35,623 nucleotides of DNA from CAWBNS01 sp964445105 (GCA_964445105.1 CAYUJS010000018.1:1-35623), one strand, 5' to 3'. Shown: positions 16,838 to 25,839, counted from the first letter of the stretch. The notes: generated from the sequence alone by a model not told the origin. A program made the numbers and translations.

Positions 16838-19800
16838 ATCAAGAGATCAGCCTGTTTTTGTTCCCAGTTTTTCCCCCATAAGCAATTTGACATTGCGCGA
16901 TAAATGGCCGAGGTCACCAGCTCGACCAGCTGCATGATAGCTTCCAATTCCTCGACAATAGCATTCAAAACGCCAAATAGCGCAGGGCATACAACCAACC
17001 CGGTCATCTGCCGAGCCTGTTTACCAATCCAATAGCAGTCCTCACAGACCATTAGGCTGTTCGTCCATACGATAGAGCTTGCCTGCGCGCGGAGATAAGC
17101 CCTTCGCACCGAGCGAGCCAGGCCATTGGTGGCCATGTCTATACCTTTCGTTACGCCATATCGGTATAGTTCGTAAAACTTTTGATGTAGCTCGCTTTTT
17201 GCCTGAGCCAGCGAAGGTCCGGTGGATGCGGACTCATCTACTTTTCCGGAAGCGTCGATTGCTAGGATTGCTTTCTCAATGGCTGGCAGGTACTCGGCCC
17301 CTAATTGCGCCAGCTTAAGAACTTGCGACTGGAGTGAAGCATCTTGTTCAAGGAGGCTCCCAACCTGCTTCAAGATATAATTTCCTAGCCACTTGTCGAG
17401 GCGCAGCATTTTAGCGGCACGAGACGCAGTGCCGTGACCTGGCAGGACCATACGCAAGCCTGTCTGAACTAGCAGCTGGCCGGTGGCGGTATTTCCAAAA
17501 CGCATTCCACCCGCTTTGAAGTTGAGGCCTGCAGGGTTTTGGTGGTGCAGCAGGGCTGCAAGGCCGAAAAATTGTAGCTCTCCCGATGCTAGAAGCGTTA
17601 TTTGTTCATCGATCACCTCGGGTAGCATTTCCATTAACAGCTCATAGAGCTCTTGCTGCCCTTTTTTGCCCAAAGGAAGGTCCGCGCAGTACTTGCCGCA
17701 GATACGATTGGCCAGACGAGAACTTAACTCTTGATAGTGAGCCAGTCGGGCCTCTTTGCTGTCTTGCGCGATTACTGGGTGTGCGTAGGGGTAGGCCCGA
17801 TGGGCGCCTTGCGCTTGGTCCCAGACAAACTCGATGTGGTGATGGATCCGCTCGACCAGCTTGTGGACGGTACCTAAAACCGCTTCATCGTCGCGAATTT
17901 GTGTGGTGTGATCGCTCACAAACGAAAGTGTATTTCCCAAAACGGTCACGATCGTCTGATGTATGGTGGGCTTTAAAGCGGTTAGAAGGTAACCACGCCC
18001 TTCGCCTACGGCCTCTGCAACCATCTTGATGATCTGCTCTGGGTGGATATCGAGAGCTTCAAGCGTAAACTGTTCAGAAGCAAGTGAATAGCGCTCTTGA
18101 CCTACTACCTGAGCCACCTCCGTGAGTTTAGCTCCGCCAAGCTGGCAGAGTTTATCTGTTATTTCTGGCTTATGCAGGGCCAAATCGATGAAAAAGTCTG
18201 CGATATTTTCACTAAGTCTAGCGCCCGCCTCGCCTAGTACTTCCTCAAGTTGTTGCTCTTTTTCGGCCTTCCTAGCTCTCATATCTGTGCCAGGGACCAG
18301 ATAGCTGACAATGTGGCTGACGAAAAAGGCGCGTTGCACAGGATCTGTCATAGCGCTTAAGGCACCAGAGCGAATGCTCTCGACCATGCCTGGCGCAAGC
18401 GGAAGATTGCTGGTAAAGGCCTTCCTTGCCCCATTTGGCCACTCAATGCCTAGTGCTGCATCCACCAAGGCGGTTAACACTTTAAAGGCCGCAGCTGCCT
18501 TGTGATCTGCACACGTTTTAAAAGCTAGCTGCTGCTCGATAGCGAAGCGTTGCGCTTCTTCGTGGATAGAAGGCTGATCGACGGGCCCAACTATATCTGC
18601 CAGATCCTTGATAGTTTGTACAAATTTTGGCCTGTCAGCTAAAAAGGCCCGTAAATTGTCTTCAATACGAGGTAAAACCGGCTTTAGGTAGCTCTGAGCA
18701 AAGCCAATGAGCGTCGGGAGCTGGGTATTTATTACTTCGCGGAGAGAAGAATCATTAGTCGCTAGCCAATCAAAAAACTTGCCTACTTGTGGTCGGATGA
18801 TTTTTTGAGACAACTCATCGGACATTTTCGGCAAAAGAGGAGCGAGTAACGCCTCAATGTGCCTGACGGCTGATTCTCGGCGCTCTTCTTGGCACAGGCC
18901 GCTTAGAGCTCTCTCGGTCTCGAAAGAGAGTCTAGAAAAGGCAAACTCATGCCATTTTGCGAATCTGCTTTCAACCTGAGTTGATAGCAAGTAGGTTTGC
19001 ATCAGCTCGCGTAATTTATCGCGCAGCAAGCTCCCCTCAGCCGCCCGAGGGTCGAGCTGGGCCTTGATTCCCCTCTGAATTAAACCTGTCAGACCGTCGG
19101 GCAGAGGCAAATTTGACTTCTTATCAGCTTCGCCTAAAACAATCTGTGCGATCCGTTTTAATTGTAGCAGGGATCCCTCAACGGTCTGGTCCAGATGCTC
19201 TAGCTCACTTTCTGGCATTGCCCGGCTTAAGAAATTTAATTGTCTTTCAGAAAATTCATGCCAAGGCTGGTACTGTTCAACATTTTGGGCTATTTGTTTT
19301 AAAATGGGCGGTAGAAAATCCTCCAGCATGTCAGCAACTACCAGCAGGCAATCCTCTGCGTAGTTGATTACGCTCCCCAGCTCTTTTTGGTTGCAATCGC
19401 GAATAGAGTTTAAGAAAGGCGCTACAAGGCCCTCGATAAAAGTGCGGAACTCTTCTTCATAGCCGACAGGTAGACGGGGTGCCGCCAGTCGCACCACGCA
19501 CTCTACTAGATTGTCTCTACACTGCTCATAGGTCTGAGGATGCAGCCAAAGCGCGTAGAGATGCTCTCGCAGCCATTTACGTGCGCCCAATACTCCCAGA
19601 GATACAGCTTGATTGAGCGCCTGCCGATACTCATCGCTAATCTCTTCCTGCTGGGGCGCATAGTCTAATGGGCAGTAGCACAGCACAAAAGGCAGGATTA
19701 TTTTTTTTATGGGGGCCAAATCGCCGCTTGCGTTGGCCGCTGAAGGGCCAAACTGGCTGAGTGCAGTCGCATAGAGGGCTTCTCTCAGTCCCTTTGCTAA

Positions 19801-22485
19801 CGGCCAGTTTAAAACGGGGGAGCTGTGGCTAGTTTTAAACGAAATTTCTACCCACTCTCTGAGCACAGCGACGGCCAGATCGGCTTTCTGGTGAGCGAAT
19901 TGCAGCCGCTTGATCCCAGTGTCTTTTGAATCTACGCCGACAACCTCGTCATGCGTCGGTCTGCGCAGAAGCTCGCGCGCGACAGCCAAATGATCGATGA
20001 TCATCGCTCGATCCGCTTTGAAGCAGTCTCTGATATTGTCTTCAATCTGCTGCAATACAGGCGCTAAAATATCTTCAGACGCATCGATGACTAACGGAAG
20101 ATAGTCGGCAAAAATACGCATCGATTGCGCTGGCTGGTTTAGTAACCAATCAAATACTGTTGTTAGTGCATCACCAGCCGTTTTTTCGAAGGATTTTTTG
20201 TACTCAATAGGTAGATGCGGTTCTGCGATTTCAATTATTTTTGTTAAGGCCGTCTGAAAACATTCGTCTCTTTTTTCTCTTGAGCTTTCTAGAATCGTGA
20301 GTTGCTCTTCGATGAAAAAAAGCGCCGCTTGCCGCGCTGTCTTGAAAGATTGGATAAGGTGCTGACTTACGCGCGCGTCAGTTGCTGGCGCTAGGACGTA
20401 ATCTTGTAAGAAAGTTGAAACGGCTGACCTGAAGGGAGAATCCGCTTGGCAAGCTAACCCTTTAACTTCGGTGTAGGTTAAAGCGCGTAGGCCCGGCGGT
20501 AACGGTAAGTTTACCGGCTCTATCCCCAGTGCGCCTGTGAAGGCGATATCGCTTAATTCAGCCAGCAGAGAGGCTGCCGCGTCTGTCCGCTCTTTCACCT
20601 CTAGCGCTAATAAATGTTTTTGCTCCGCGGCCTTAGCGACGCAATAGCCTGGATCGCTCTGGCAAAGCTCTTCTGAAGTCTTCAGACGAGGGCGCTTAAC
20701 CAGTTGTTCCAAGTTGTGGCAAAAGAGCTTGAGGCAAGTGGGGTCTTTTTTATAGTAATTGGTGAAATTCTCTTCGATGCGCTGGAGGATCGGTGCGAGG
20801 TAAGGTTGGAAAAAACCTAAAATTTCTGGGATTTTGCTTTGGGCCCATTGGCGGGTTCCTGGGCTTTCTCTTACCCAATCGAGAATGGCCTGTAAGCTCG
20901 TTTGAATGGTGCAAGCGACCTCCTCCTCCCTACCGCCAGGCAGATGAGTCCAGGCTAACTCATAAAGAGAATCTGCTAATTTGTCGCATTTTTTCTTGTA
21001 CTGCTCGTAGGTCGAAGGTTGGCTGAGACGCTCTAGTTCTGCCCGGACATATTGCTGAGCGACTTGTGAGGCTATAACTACGAGCTCGGCATGGCGAGGC
21101 TCTACTTCTGTCGGCTTGGGCATACTTAACCACTCGCGGCCAAACGCCCAAAGTACTTTTTTCGATAGAACGAAGTGCAGCTCGTCGAATATTTTTTTTG
21201 TAAAAAAGCCGGCCACTCCACCGAAAGGAAGGGCACTGCCATTCTCTCCGATCAAAATGGTCGTTAATTTCGCTGCAAAGCAACTGAGCTCGAAATTTTT
21301 CGCCAGCTGAGCACTAAATTGCGCTATGCGCTGCTCGCGGTTCTCCTCTTCAAAGAACAGCAAAAAATTAAACTCTTTAACTAGGGCATGCGCGGCCTTT
21401 TGTTCTTCGAAGCTGAGTTCGGAAAAATTTATCTCGTTCAACTCTTCTTCGGCCACGCCTGTTTCTTGCTCGGATTCTGTGCCCACTTGCAAGGCGGAGC
21501 TGGCAAAGAAGTGTAACTTTTCTAGAAATACGGTGCATCGCGGGGCAAGCAGCGCCTGCTCATCTTTACGCAAGATAGTGAATAATTCATCCATCAGCTC
21601 AGCCAGCGGGTGTGGCTGAGGCTTAACGCGCAAGCTGCTTATCTTTTTTGCAAATTCTTCGAGCTGGTCAATTCGTTTTTGCTCGTCCCATTTTATTGTA
21701 ATACCGGTTAGTTCTGTCAAAAGAGAATCGATCTGTCTTTCTGACAGATCGTTCTCGAGAAACTGGCTAATATTAGCTTTGTAGTCTTCAAATTTAGTAT
21801 GACGACGCTCTGCGTTCGGATTATTTACAGAGATGTCAAAGAGATCCTCAGAGATCTGCTGGCCAGGATCCAAAAAATTCAAGATCCTACTAGTAAGCAC
21901 AAGGATTAAATCTTCGGGCACCTGCTTAAGAAATTCCTGAGCCGTGTTGTTTTGTGAAGGTATCCACTGTCCAAATTCCTTCAACTTATCGGCAACTATC
22001 GGTGCCAAACTACTTACAAGTTTCGGAAGTGCTTCATTGGTAAACGGTTGGCATTTAGCTCGTAGGTAGGTGCGTTTTTCGGGTTTAAGCTCGACCCTCA
22101 TCGCCACTTTCACGCCGATGACTGCAAGGTTGCCCAGTGCGGAAGAGCTGGCTTTAAATGCTGTATTTGCAGAGCTTGCCACCAGGTTTACAGCACCTCT
22201 ACCGACTTGATGAAAAGCATTACTCATTCGGTTAAGCATGCGATCCCTCTCAGCTGGCCCTGATTGAAGATTATTTGCTGTAAAAAGTAAATCTTCGTGG
22301 CTAGCTCGTTTTGAATGATCAGGCGAATTAGAAAAATGCGGCTCGCTGGGTGAGCGTGACGTTGAGCAGTTTTGATCAGCCAGTCCGGGAGGCTGCATCT
22401 TGTTGTGCGAAGCACCAACTAACCCAGCGAAAAAATTCCCTAACAAATTCAACCATCCTTTTATAGAATCGCCCCATTCTACCAC
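16624..22485 (-). CDS. Giant internally repetitive protein (1953 aa), function unknown
   Basis: An unbroken minus-strand frame of 1953 codons. The first available start is GTG at 22485, since a TGA lies 18 bases upstream; it has only AGGG nearby, so a start slightly downstream (for example TTG 22452) is possible. There is no signal peptide. The first 130 residues are S/N-rich and include a small-residue segment (about 95-130). From about residue 400 to 1640 the sequence is built of degenerate units. A motif like L-P-L-x-x-G-[LM] recurs near 420, 662, 897, 1128, 1362 and 1601. A second block (LP-x2-YEEEF...FDWL...LP...LAPxLxxIEdN) recurs near 515, 760, 1007 and 1218. The predicted fold is helical. 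I recognise no family; a cell-surface, secreted or scaffold role would be speculation. The last 70 residues lie in a DNA repeat and may be a recent addition. Confidence 0.82.
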   Translation of the reverse strand: MVEWGDSIKGWLNLLGNFFAGLVGASHNKMQPPGLADQNCSTSRSPSEPHFSNSPDHSKRASHEDLLFTANNLQSGPAERDRMLNRMSNAFHQVGRGAVNLVASSANTAFKASSSALGNLAVIGVKVAMRVELKPEKRTYLRAKCQPFTNEALPKLVSSLAPIVADKLKEFGQWIPSQNNTAQEFLKQVPEDLILVLTSRILNFLDPGQQISEDLFDISVNNPNAERRHTKFEDYKANISQFLENDLSERQIDSLLTELTGITIKWDEQKRIDQLEEFAKKISSLRVKPQPHPLAELMDELFTILRKDEQALLAPRCTVFLEKLHFFASSALQVGTESEQETGVAEEELNEINFSELSFEEQKAAHALVKEFNFLLFFEEENREQRIAQFSAQLAKNFELSCFAAKLTTILIGENGSALPFGGVAGFFTKKIFDELHFVLSKKVLWAFGREWLSMPKPTEVEPRHAELVVIASQVAQQYVRAELERLSQPSTYEQYKKKCDKLADSLYELAWTHLPGGREEEVACTIQTSLQAILDWVRESPGTRQWAQSKIPEILGFFQPYLAPILQRIEENFTNYYKKDPTCLKLFCHNLEQLVKRPRLKTSEELCQSDPGYCVAKAAEQKHLLALEVKERTDAAASLLAELSDIAFTGALGIEPVNLPLPPGLRALTYTEVKGLACQADSPFRSAVSTFLQDYVLAPATDARVSQHLIQSFKTARQAALFFIEEQLTILESSREKRDECFQTALTKIIEIAEPHLPIEYKKSFEKTAGDALTTVFDWLLNQPAQSMRIFADYLPLVIDASEDILAPVLQQIEDNIRDCFKADRAMIIDHLAVARELLRRPTHDEVVGVDSKDTGIKRLQFAHQKADLAVAVLREWVEISFKTSHSSPVLNWPLAKGLREALYATALSQFGPSAANASGDLAPIKKIILPFVLCYCPLDYAPQQEEISDEYRQALNQAVSLGVLGARKWLREHLYALWLHPQTYEQCRDNLVECVVRLAAPRLPVGYEEEFRTFIEGLVAPFLNSIRDCNQKELGSVINYAEDCLLVVADMLEDFLPPILKQIAQNVEQYQPWHEFSERQLNFLSRAMPESELEHLDQTVEGSLLQLKRIAQIVLGEADKKSNLPLPDGLTGLIQRGIKAQLDPRAAEGSLLRDKLRELMQTYLLSTQVESRFAKWHEFAFSRLSFETERALSGLCQEERRESAVRHIEALLAPLLPKMSDELSQKIIRPQVGKFFDWLATNDSSLREVINTQLPTLIGFAQSYLKPVLPRIEDNLRAFLADRPKFVQTIKDLADIVGPVDQPSIHEEAQRFAIEQQLAFKTCADHKAAAAFKVLTALVDAALGIEWPNGARKAFTSNLPLAPGMVESIRSGALSAMTDPVQRAFFVSHIVSYLVPGTDMRARKAEKEQQLEEVLGEAGARLSENIADFFIDLALHKPEITDKLCQLGGAKLTEVAQVVGQERYSLASEQFTLEALDIHPEQIIKMVAEAVGEGRGYLLTALKPTIHQTIVTVLGNTLSFVSDHTTQIRDDEAVLGTVHKLVERIHHHIEFVWDQAQGAHRAYPYAHPVIAQDSKEARLAHYQELSSRLANRICGKYCADLPLGKKGQQELYELLMEMLPEVIDEQITLLASGELQFFGLAALLHHQNPAGLNFKAGGMRFGNTATGQLLVQTGLRMVLPGHGTASRAAKMLRLDKWLGNYILKQVGSLLEQDASLQSQVLKLAQLGAEYLPAIEKAILAIDASGKVDESASTGPSLAQAKSELHQKFYELYRYGVTKGIDMATNGLARSVRRAYLRAQASSIVWTNSLMVCEDCYWIGKQARQMTGLVVCPALFGVLNAIVEELEAIMQLVELVTSAIYRAMSNCLWGKNWEQKQADLLIRVLEDKSYMHLLFHILDDMVDIVSQDGAERLQEAAIVASAQEQPLRFEKLWEHAAELPQEPHAFQAESGS
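17565..21225 (-). repeat. About six degenerate protein repeats of 231-242 residues
   Basis: Within the 1953-residue protein the anchor motifs read ALPFGG, LPLPPGL, WPLAKGL, LPLPDGL, LPLAPGM and DLPLGKK. They are spaced about 242, 235, 231, 234 and 239 residues apart. The even spacing argues for ancient tandem duplication of a unit of about 700 bp. The copies are too diverged to see as DNA repeats. Confidence 0.6.
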
Positions 22486-22537
22486 GGCCCTATTGATAAA
22501 TCATCAGGAAATATCGATTGTTAGCGATGATTATAAA

Positions 22538-23248
22538 TCACCAATATACAACCCAGCCCTGCTCGGTACGGGCGGCATGAGCCTGCAGGGTAATGCGTTC
22601 GTCTCCGGGCCGAATGTCTGCCAGAGGTGCGATCTGGTGCAGGTGGTGCCCGGAGTGGACCACGAGTTTACCAGGTTCGTAAGGATAGTAGGTGAAGGGG
22701 GCTGTTATTTTAAAATGCTCAAACTCTGCCTTGGACATCTTTTGTGAGCGTTCGTAGGTCATGTCCCAAACGCGTAGCCCGCCGCCAGATGTAGGCAGGT
22801 GAATTGGTAGAGTCATGCTAATTGGGACATAGCGATCTACCTCCTTATAACGTTTCGACCAGTCGTAGTGGTCGTATTGCAGGTCAAAATGCATACTGGC
22901 GAGCGGTTGGGTAAACGCCTCGTGGCCTTGAAAAATGTGAAAGCCTGGAAGGGCGAACGCAGCTTCAAAGTTGACTGGTTCTTTAAGTAAATCCCTGAGG
23001 GCGTCCAATAAGCAGTCGTATAGCCACTGGAAGTGCTTCAGAAGAAGCGGATTATCCTCTTTGGCTTTTTTGAGCATCGCTTCAAGCCCAAAGGCGTTAT
23101 CGATGTAAGAAGCAGCACCCATGGTAAAAAAGGGAAACTGGCTGCGTCTGCGCCAGTGGGGCTGCAGTTCATACAGGGCCTGGCGCACTTGGGCGCAATC
23201 CTCTGGTGTCAGTAACTGAATGGCTTCAAAGCCTGCGGGCTGTGCCAT
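22538..23248 (-). CDS. 2-oxoglutarate/Fe(II)-dependent oxygenase-like protein
   Basis: A protein of 236 residues with the metal and co-substrate pattern of the 2OG-Fe(II) oxygenase fold. It has H-x-D in MHFDLQYDHYDW (about residue 119-121), a distal histidine within VVHSGHHLHQIAPL (about 198), and an arginine in DERITLQAHA (about 217) placed to bind 2-oxoglutarate. The ATG at 23248 follows GGAGG by four bases. That site sits immediately next to the mnmA stop (23259), so the two genes are almost certainly co-transcribed. A longer frame starting further upstream lies inside mnmA and lacks a ribosome site. The substrate is unknown; hydroxylation of a protein, a small molecule or a modified tRNA base are all open, the last suggested only by the neighbour. 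Confidence 0.7.
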   Translation of the reverse strand: MAQPAGFEAIQLLTPEDCAQVRQALYELQPHWRRRSQFPFFTMGAASYIDNAFGLEAMLKKAKEDNPLLLKHFQWLYDCLLDALRDLLKEPVNFEAAFALPGFHIFQGHEAFTQPLASMHFDLQYDHYDWSKRYKEVDRYVPISMTLPIHLPTSGGGLRVWDMTYERSQKMSKAEFEHFKITAPFTYYPYEPGKLVVHSGHHLHQIAPLADIRPGDERITLQAHAARTEQGWVVYW

Positions 23249-23258
23249 AAAACCTCCA

Positions 23259-24356
23259 CTAGTCGATGGCATGTAGGATCGATGCGCCACCTAGGCAGAG
23301 CTCGCCCTGATAAAAGACAATCGCCTGGCTGGGGGTGATCGCCTTCTGTGGTTCATCGAATACCACCTGGAGCTGATCTTTGTCGAGAGTTACGATGGTA
23401 CAAAGAGCATCGGGCTGGCGATAGCGGATTTTTGCGCTGCAGCGAAACGGAAACGCTGTTGGTGGGTTAGCGACCCAAGAAGCTTCTTTGGCTAAAAGCT
23501 GTTTCTTATAAAGCGCAGGGTGATCTGCTCCTTGTACGACAATCAAGACATTGCGCTCAACTTGCTTGCCCGCCACAAACCACGCTTCGCCCGCACCGCC
23601 GACCCCAAGGCCTTTACGCTGCCCGATGGTATAGTAGGCAACGCCGTCATGATACCCCACCACCTTACCTGAAGGCGTTTGCATTTCGCCTTTATGGTAG
23701 GGAAGATACTGGCTAACAAATTCCTTAAAATTCCTTTTGCCTATGAAACAGATACCTGTACTATCTTTCTTGGCTGCCGTGGGCAAACCGGCCTCTCTGG
23801 CAAGTCGGCGGACTTCGCTCTTGGGTAAATCACCTACTGGAAATAACGTCTGTTTGAGTTTGGCAGCCGTTAAGGTATAGACAAAATAGCTCTGATCCTT
23901 GCTCTCATCTAATCCTCTTAAAAGGTGCCATTGATCGTCGACTAATGCCTTGCGACAATAGTGGCCCGTCGCAAGAAAATCGCCCCCCAGCTCAATGGCG
24001 CGTTCGAGAAATGTGCGGAATTTGATCTCGCGATTGCAAAGGATATCGGGGTTTGGCGTAAAACCTAAACTGAGCTCGGCCAGAAACTGCTCGAAAACCC
24101 GGTCCATGTATTCCTTGCAAAAGCTCACGGCATAGAAAGGGATAGCCAACGCATGGCAAACAGCCGCCGCGTCTTCGGCATCCTGGGCGGCATGGCACAC
24201 GCCATCAGAGCCAATCTCTTCCCAGTTTTTCATGAACATGCCGATCACCTTGTAGCCGGCATTTTTTAGTAAGAGTGCCGAGACAGAAGAATCGACTCCC
24301 CCCGACATGCCAACTACTACAGTGGTTTTGGAAGGATCAGCTTCAGAGATCTGCAT
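23259..24356 (-). CDS. mnmA: tRNA-specific 2-thiouridylase MnmA
   Basis: Transfers sulfur to uridine 34 of tRNA(Lys), tRNA(Glu) and tRNA(Gln), using ATP to activate the base. The protein has the usual length (365 residues from the ATG at 24356). The PP-loop VVVGMSGGVDSSVSALLL is near the N-terminus, the nucleophilic cysteine is in NPDILCNREIKF, and the second catalytic cysteine is in DSTGICFIGKRNF. The middle (TGHYCRK, QSYFVYTL) and the C-terminal beta-barrel are also typical. A TTG at 24386 would add ten residues not seen in the family, so the ATG is chosen; its ribosome site is weak. It shares the strand with the oxidoreductase upstream and the oxygenase-like gene downstream. Confidence 0.95.
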   Translation of the reverse strand: MQISEADPSKTTVVVGMSGGVDSSVSALLLKNAGYKVIGMFMKNWEEIGSDGVCHAAQDAEDAAAVCHALAIPFYAVSFCKEYMDRVFEQFLAELSLGFTPNPDILCNREIKFRTFLERAIELGGDFLATGHYCRKALVDDQWHLLRGLDESKDQSYFVYTLTAAKLKQTLFPVGDLPKSEVRRLAREAGLPTAAKKDSTGICFIGKRNFKEFVSQYLPYHKGEMQTPSGKVVGYHDGVAYYTIGQRKGLGVGGAGEAWFVAGKQVERNVLIVVQGADHPALYKKQLLAKEASWVANPPTAFPFRCSAKIRYRQPDALCTIVTLDKDQLQVVFDEPQKAITPSQAIVFYQGELCLGGASILHAID

Positions 24357-24373
24357 AAGCCTGATTTCGTGTA

Positions 24374-24396
24374 AGTTAAACACCAAGAGTTTAACT
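24374..24396. promoter_or_regulatory. Perfect inverted repeat just upstream of mnmA
   Basis: AGTTAAAC-N7-GTTTAACT has eight-base arms, lies 18 bases before the mnmA ATG, and covers the alternative TTG start. It could be an operator or a leader hairpin affecting mnmA translation. The loop (about seven bases) and the AT-rich stem make a terminator unlikely. Confidence 0.4.
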
Positions 24397-24462
24397 CATA
24401 GGGCACTTGATTGCAATCTCAGAAAATAAGCTGCGGCAGCGATCTGAAGGGCGCCAGACACC

Positions 24463-25419
24463 CTAAGGCACAGGCATAAGAATGCTCACTTCAACCACGC
24501 GGTTGGTTTCCACTGATTGTTTGGCGGCTTCAGCCAAAATCAGAGCCTGGCGTGCATCAAGCCCGTTGACAAGCGGTTGCACGCCCTTCTCCATGACATT
24601 GACAAAGTGGTCGAGTTCATTCAGATAGGCTTTACGATAGCGGTCCACAAAATAGCGTTCTGTAGGCATGTTAAGAGGAGTATTGTGTTGGTCCGTTTGG
24701 AGAATGCCTTTAGAACCTAGTACTTCTGCTCGTTGGTCGAATCCATGGCCGGCTCGGCGGCTATTGTTGATCTGGCAAAGCTTACCCGAAGCGGTTTTTA
24801 GCACAAGCATGGCAGAGTCAGGCTCTTGGCAATCGCTCTGCTTAGCCTCTAGGAGGCAGCTAGCGGTGGTGTAGACCGTTTCCAGCTCTTCGCCCAGCAG
24901 CCAGCGCAAGAGATCAAAATCGTGAATAGTCAATTCGTGGAACACGCTGCCTGCGCCTCTTCGGTGAGGCTCGCGACTGGTGATGATGATTTGTTCGACT
25001 GTGCCGATAAGCCCCTCTTCAATTCGCTCCTTGAGGTACGTAAACGTTGGGTCGAAGCGGCGGTAAAAGCCGACAAGGAGCGGTACCCCAGCTTTAGCAC
25101 AGGCAAACAAGCACTCTTCGGCTCTGGCTAGGTCGGTGGGATTTTCATAGAAAACACCCTTGCCGTTTGCCGCTGCTAAGTCAACTAAGTCCGCTTGATA
25201 ATTAGTACCGCTGGCGATCAAAACAGCATCAAAATGGACCTGCTGCAACGCTTCTTCTAGCGAGCTGAATGAGCTAGCACCCCAACGGTCGGCTAGCGCT
25301 TTAGGATTTTGCTGTTTGGGATCGACGACCGCAACCAGCCGAGCCTGCGGGTGCGTGAAAATATGTTCAGCATGTAAATTTCCAATAGGCCCCGCCCCGC
25401 ACAGACAGATATCAACCAC
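24463..25419 (-). CDS. Gfo/Idh/MocA-family oxidoreductase (inositol 2-dehydrogenase-like)
   Basis: NAD(P)-dependent dehydrogenase of the Gfo/Idh/MocA family, 318 residues. The N-terminal Rossmann motif is CGAGPIGNLHAEHI (about residues 7-20), and VVDPKQQNP marks the end of the second strand. The C-terminal part has the usual ELTIHDFDLLRWLLG (about 165-180) with its aspartate and histidine. The GTG at 25419 is fixed by a perfect AGGAGG five bases upstream. One key position is unusual. The conserved E-K-P motif, whose lysine takes part in catalysis, here reads FYENPTDLA, with asparagine (codon AAT) for lysine. The enzyme may therefore act differently or bind substrate without the usual chemistry. 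The true substrate cannot be read from sequence. It heads the minus-strand series with mnmA. Confidence 0.85.
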   Translation of the reverse strand: MVDICLCGAGPIGNLHAEHIFTHPQARLVAVVDPKQQNPKALADRWGASSFSSLEEALQQVHFDAVLIASGTNYQADLVDLAAANGKGVFYENPTDLARAEECLFACAKAGVPLLVGFYRRFDPTFTYLKERIEEGLIGTVEQIIITSREPHRRGAGSVFHELTIHDFDLLRWLLGEELETVYTTASCLLEAKQSDCQEPDSAMLVLKTASGKLCQINNSRRAGHGFDQRAEVLGSKGILQTDQHNTPLNMPTERYFVDRYRKAYLNELDHFVNVMEKGVQPLVNGLDARQALILAEAAKQSVETNRVVEVSILMPVP

Positions 25420-25424
25420 GAGTC

Positions 25425-25430
25425 CCTCCT
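25425..25430 (-). promoter_or_regulatory. Shine-Dalgarno sequence fixing a GTG start
   Basis: A perfect AGGAGG on the minus strand, five bases before the GTG of the Gfo/Idh/MocA-type gene. No ATG competes nearby. Confidence 0.75.
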
Positions 25431-25523
25431 ACATACTATTCCCCTATTAACCGACAGGCGATCTTCATTGCAAGTGCAATTCTTATTTTCGCGGCAGCCC
25501 CCTGCTAAAAAAAGCCAGCCAAC

Positions 25524-25769
25524 TTGCGCACCCAAGGCAACGAATCTATCGCAGATCAAGCGCGTGCTGAAGGGGCCCCTTTTTTAGCTGAAGCTCCCAC
25601 GACCATTAGTGAAGCCTTGAAAGCCTTACCGGTTTAAGATGTTAAGCAATTTTTAACCCAAAGCATAATCCGCAGCGCGGGTAGCGTATTTGCAAACGCA
25701 CTTCGGGCCGTCAAAGGTGTTCAGCGAAAGAGTCGCGCAACTCTCGCTGAGCTGGTTTCTTTAGTTTAG
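25524..25769 (+). pseudogene. Possible decayed ORF in the gap before the phosphatidyltransferase gene
   Basis: One plus-strand frame reads 82 codons with a single internal TAA (25635-25637). It gives protein-like sequence on both sides: ADQARAEGAPFLAEAPTTI before the stop and RSAGSVFANALRAVKGVQ after it. There is no good start, and the shorter reading from a TTG has no ribosome site. The palindrome AAGGGGCCCCTT followed by T at 25570-25585 lies within it. I recognise no family, and frames like this can occur by chance, so it is recorded as a candidate relic only. The rest of the 420-bp gap 25420-25839 holds nothing I can name. Confidence 0.25.
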
Positions 25770-25839
25770 CGAAGAAGCTGCGGCTCCTTGTCAAGGGCTA
25801 AAAGCACGGTAACGCACGGCTTGTTAGATTTCTGACGTT

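Noticed and set aside
17586..18029. Plus-strand open frame of 147 codons inside the 1953-codon gene
   Set aside because: Rich in Arg, Pro and Cys, no ribosome site and no recognisable motif; it is the shadow of the minus-strand gene.
25293..25559. Minus-strand frame of 88 codons across the Gfo/Idh/MocA gene start
   Set aside because: It is out of frame with the well-placed GTG start and crosses that gene's ribosome site; composition is not protein-like.
25570..25585. AAGGGGCCCCTT followed by T as an intrinsic terminator
   Set aside because: The palindrome leaves only a four-base stem once a loop is allowed, and no intact gene ends just before it.
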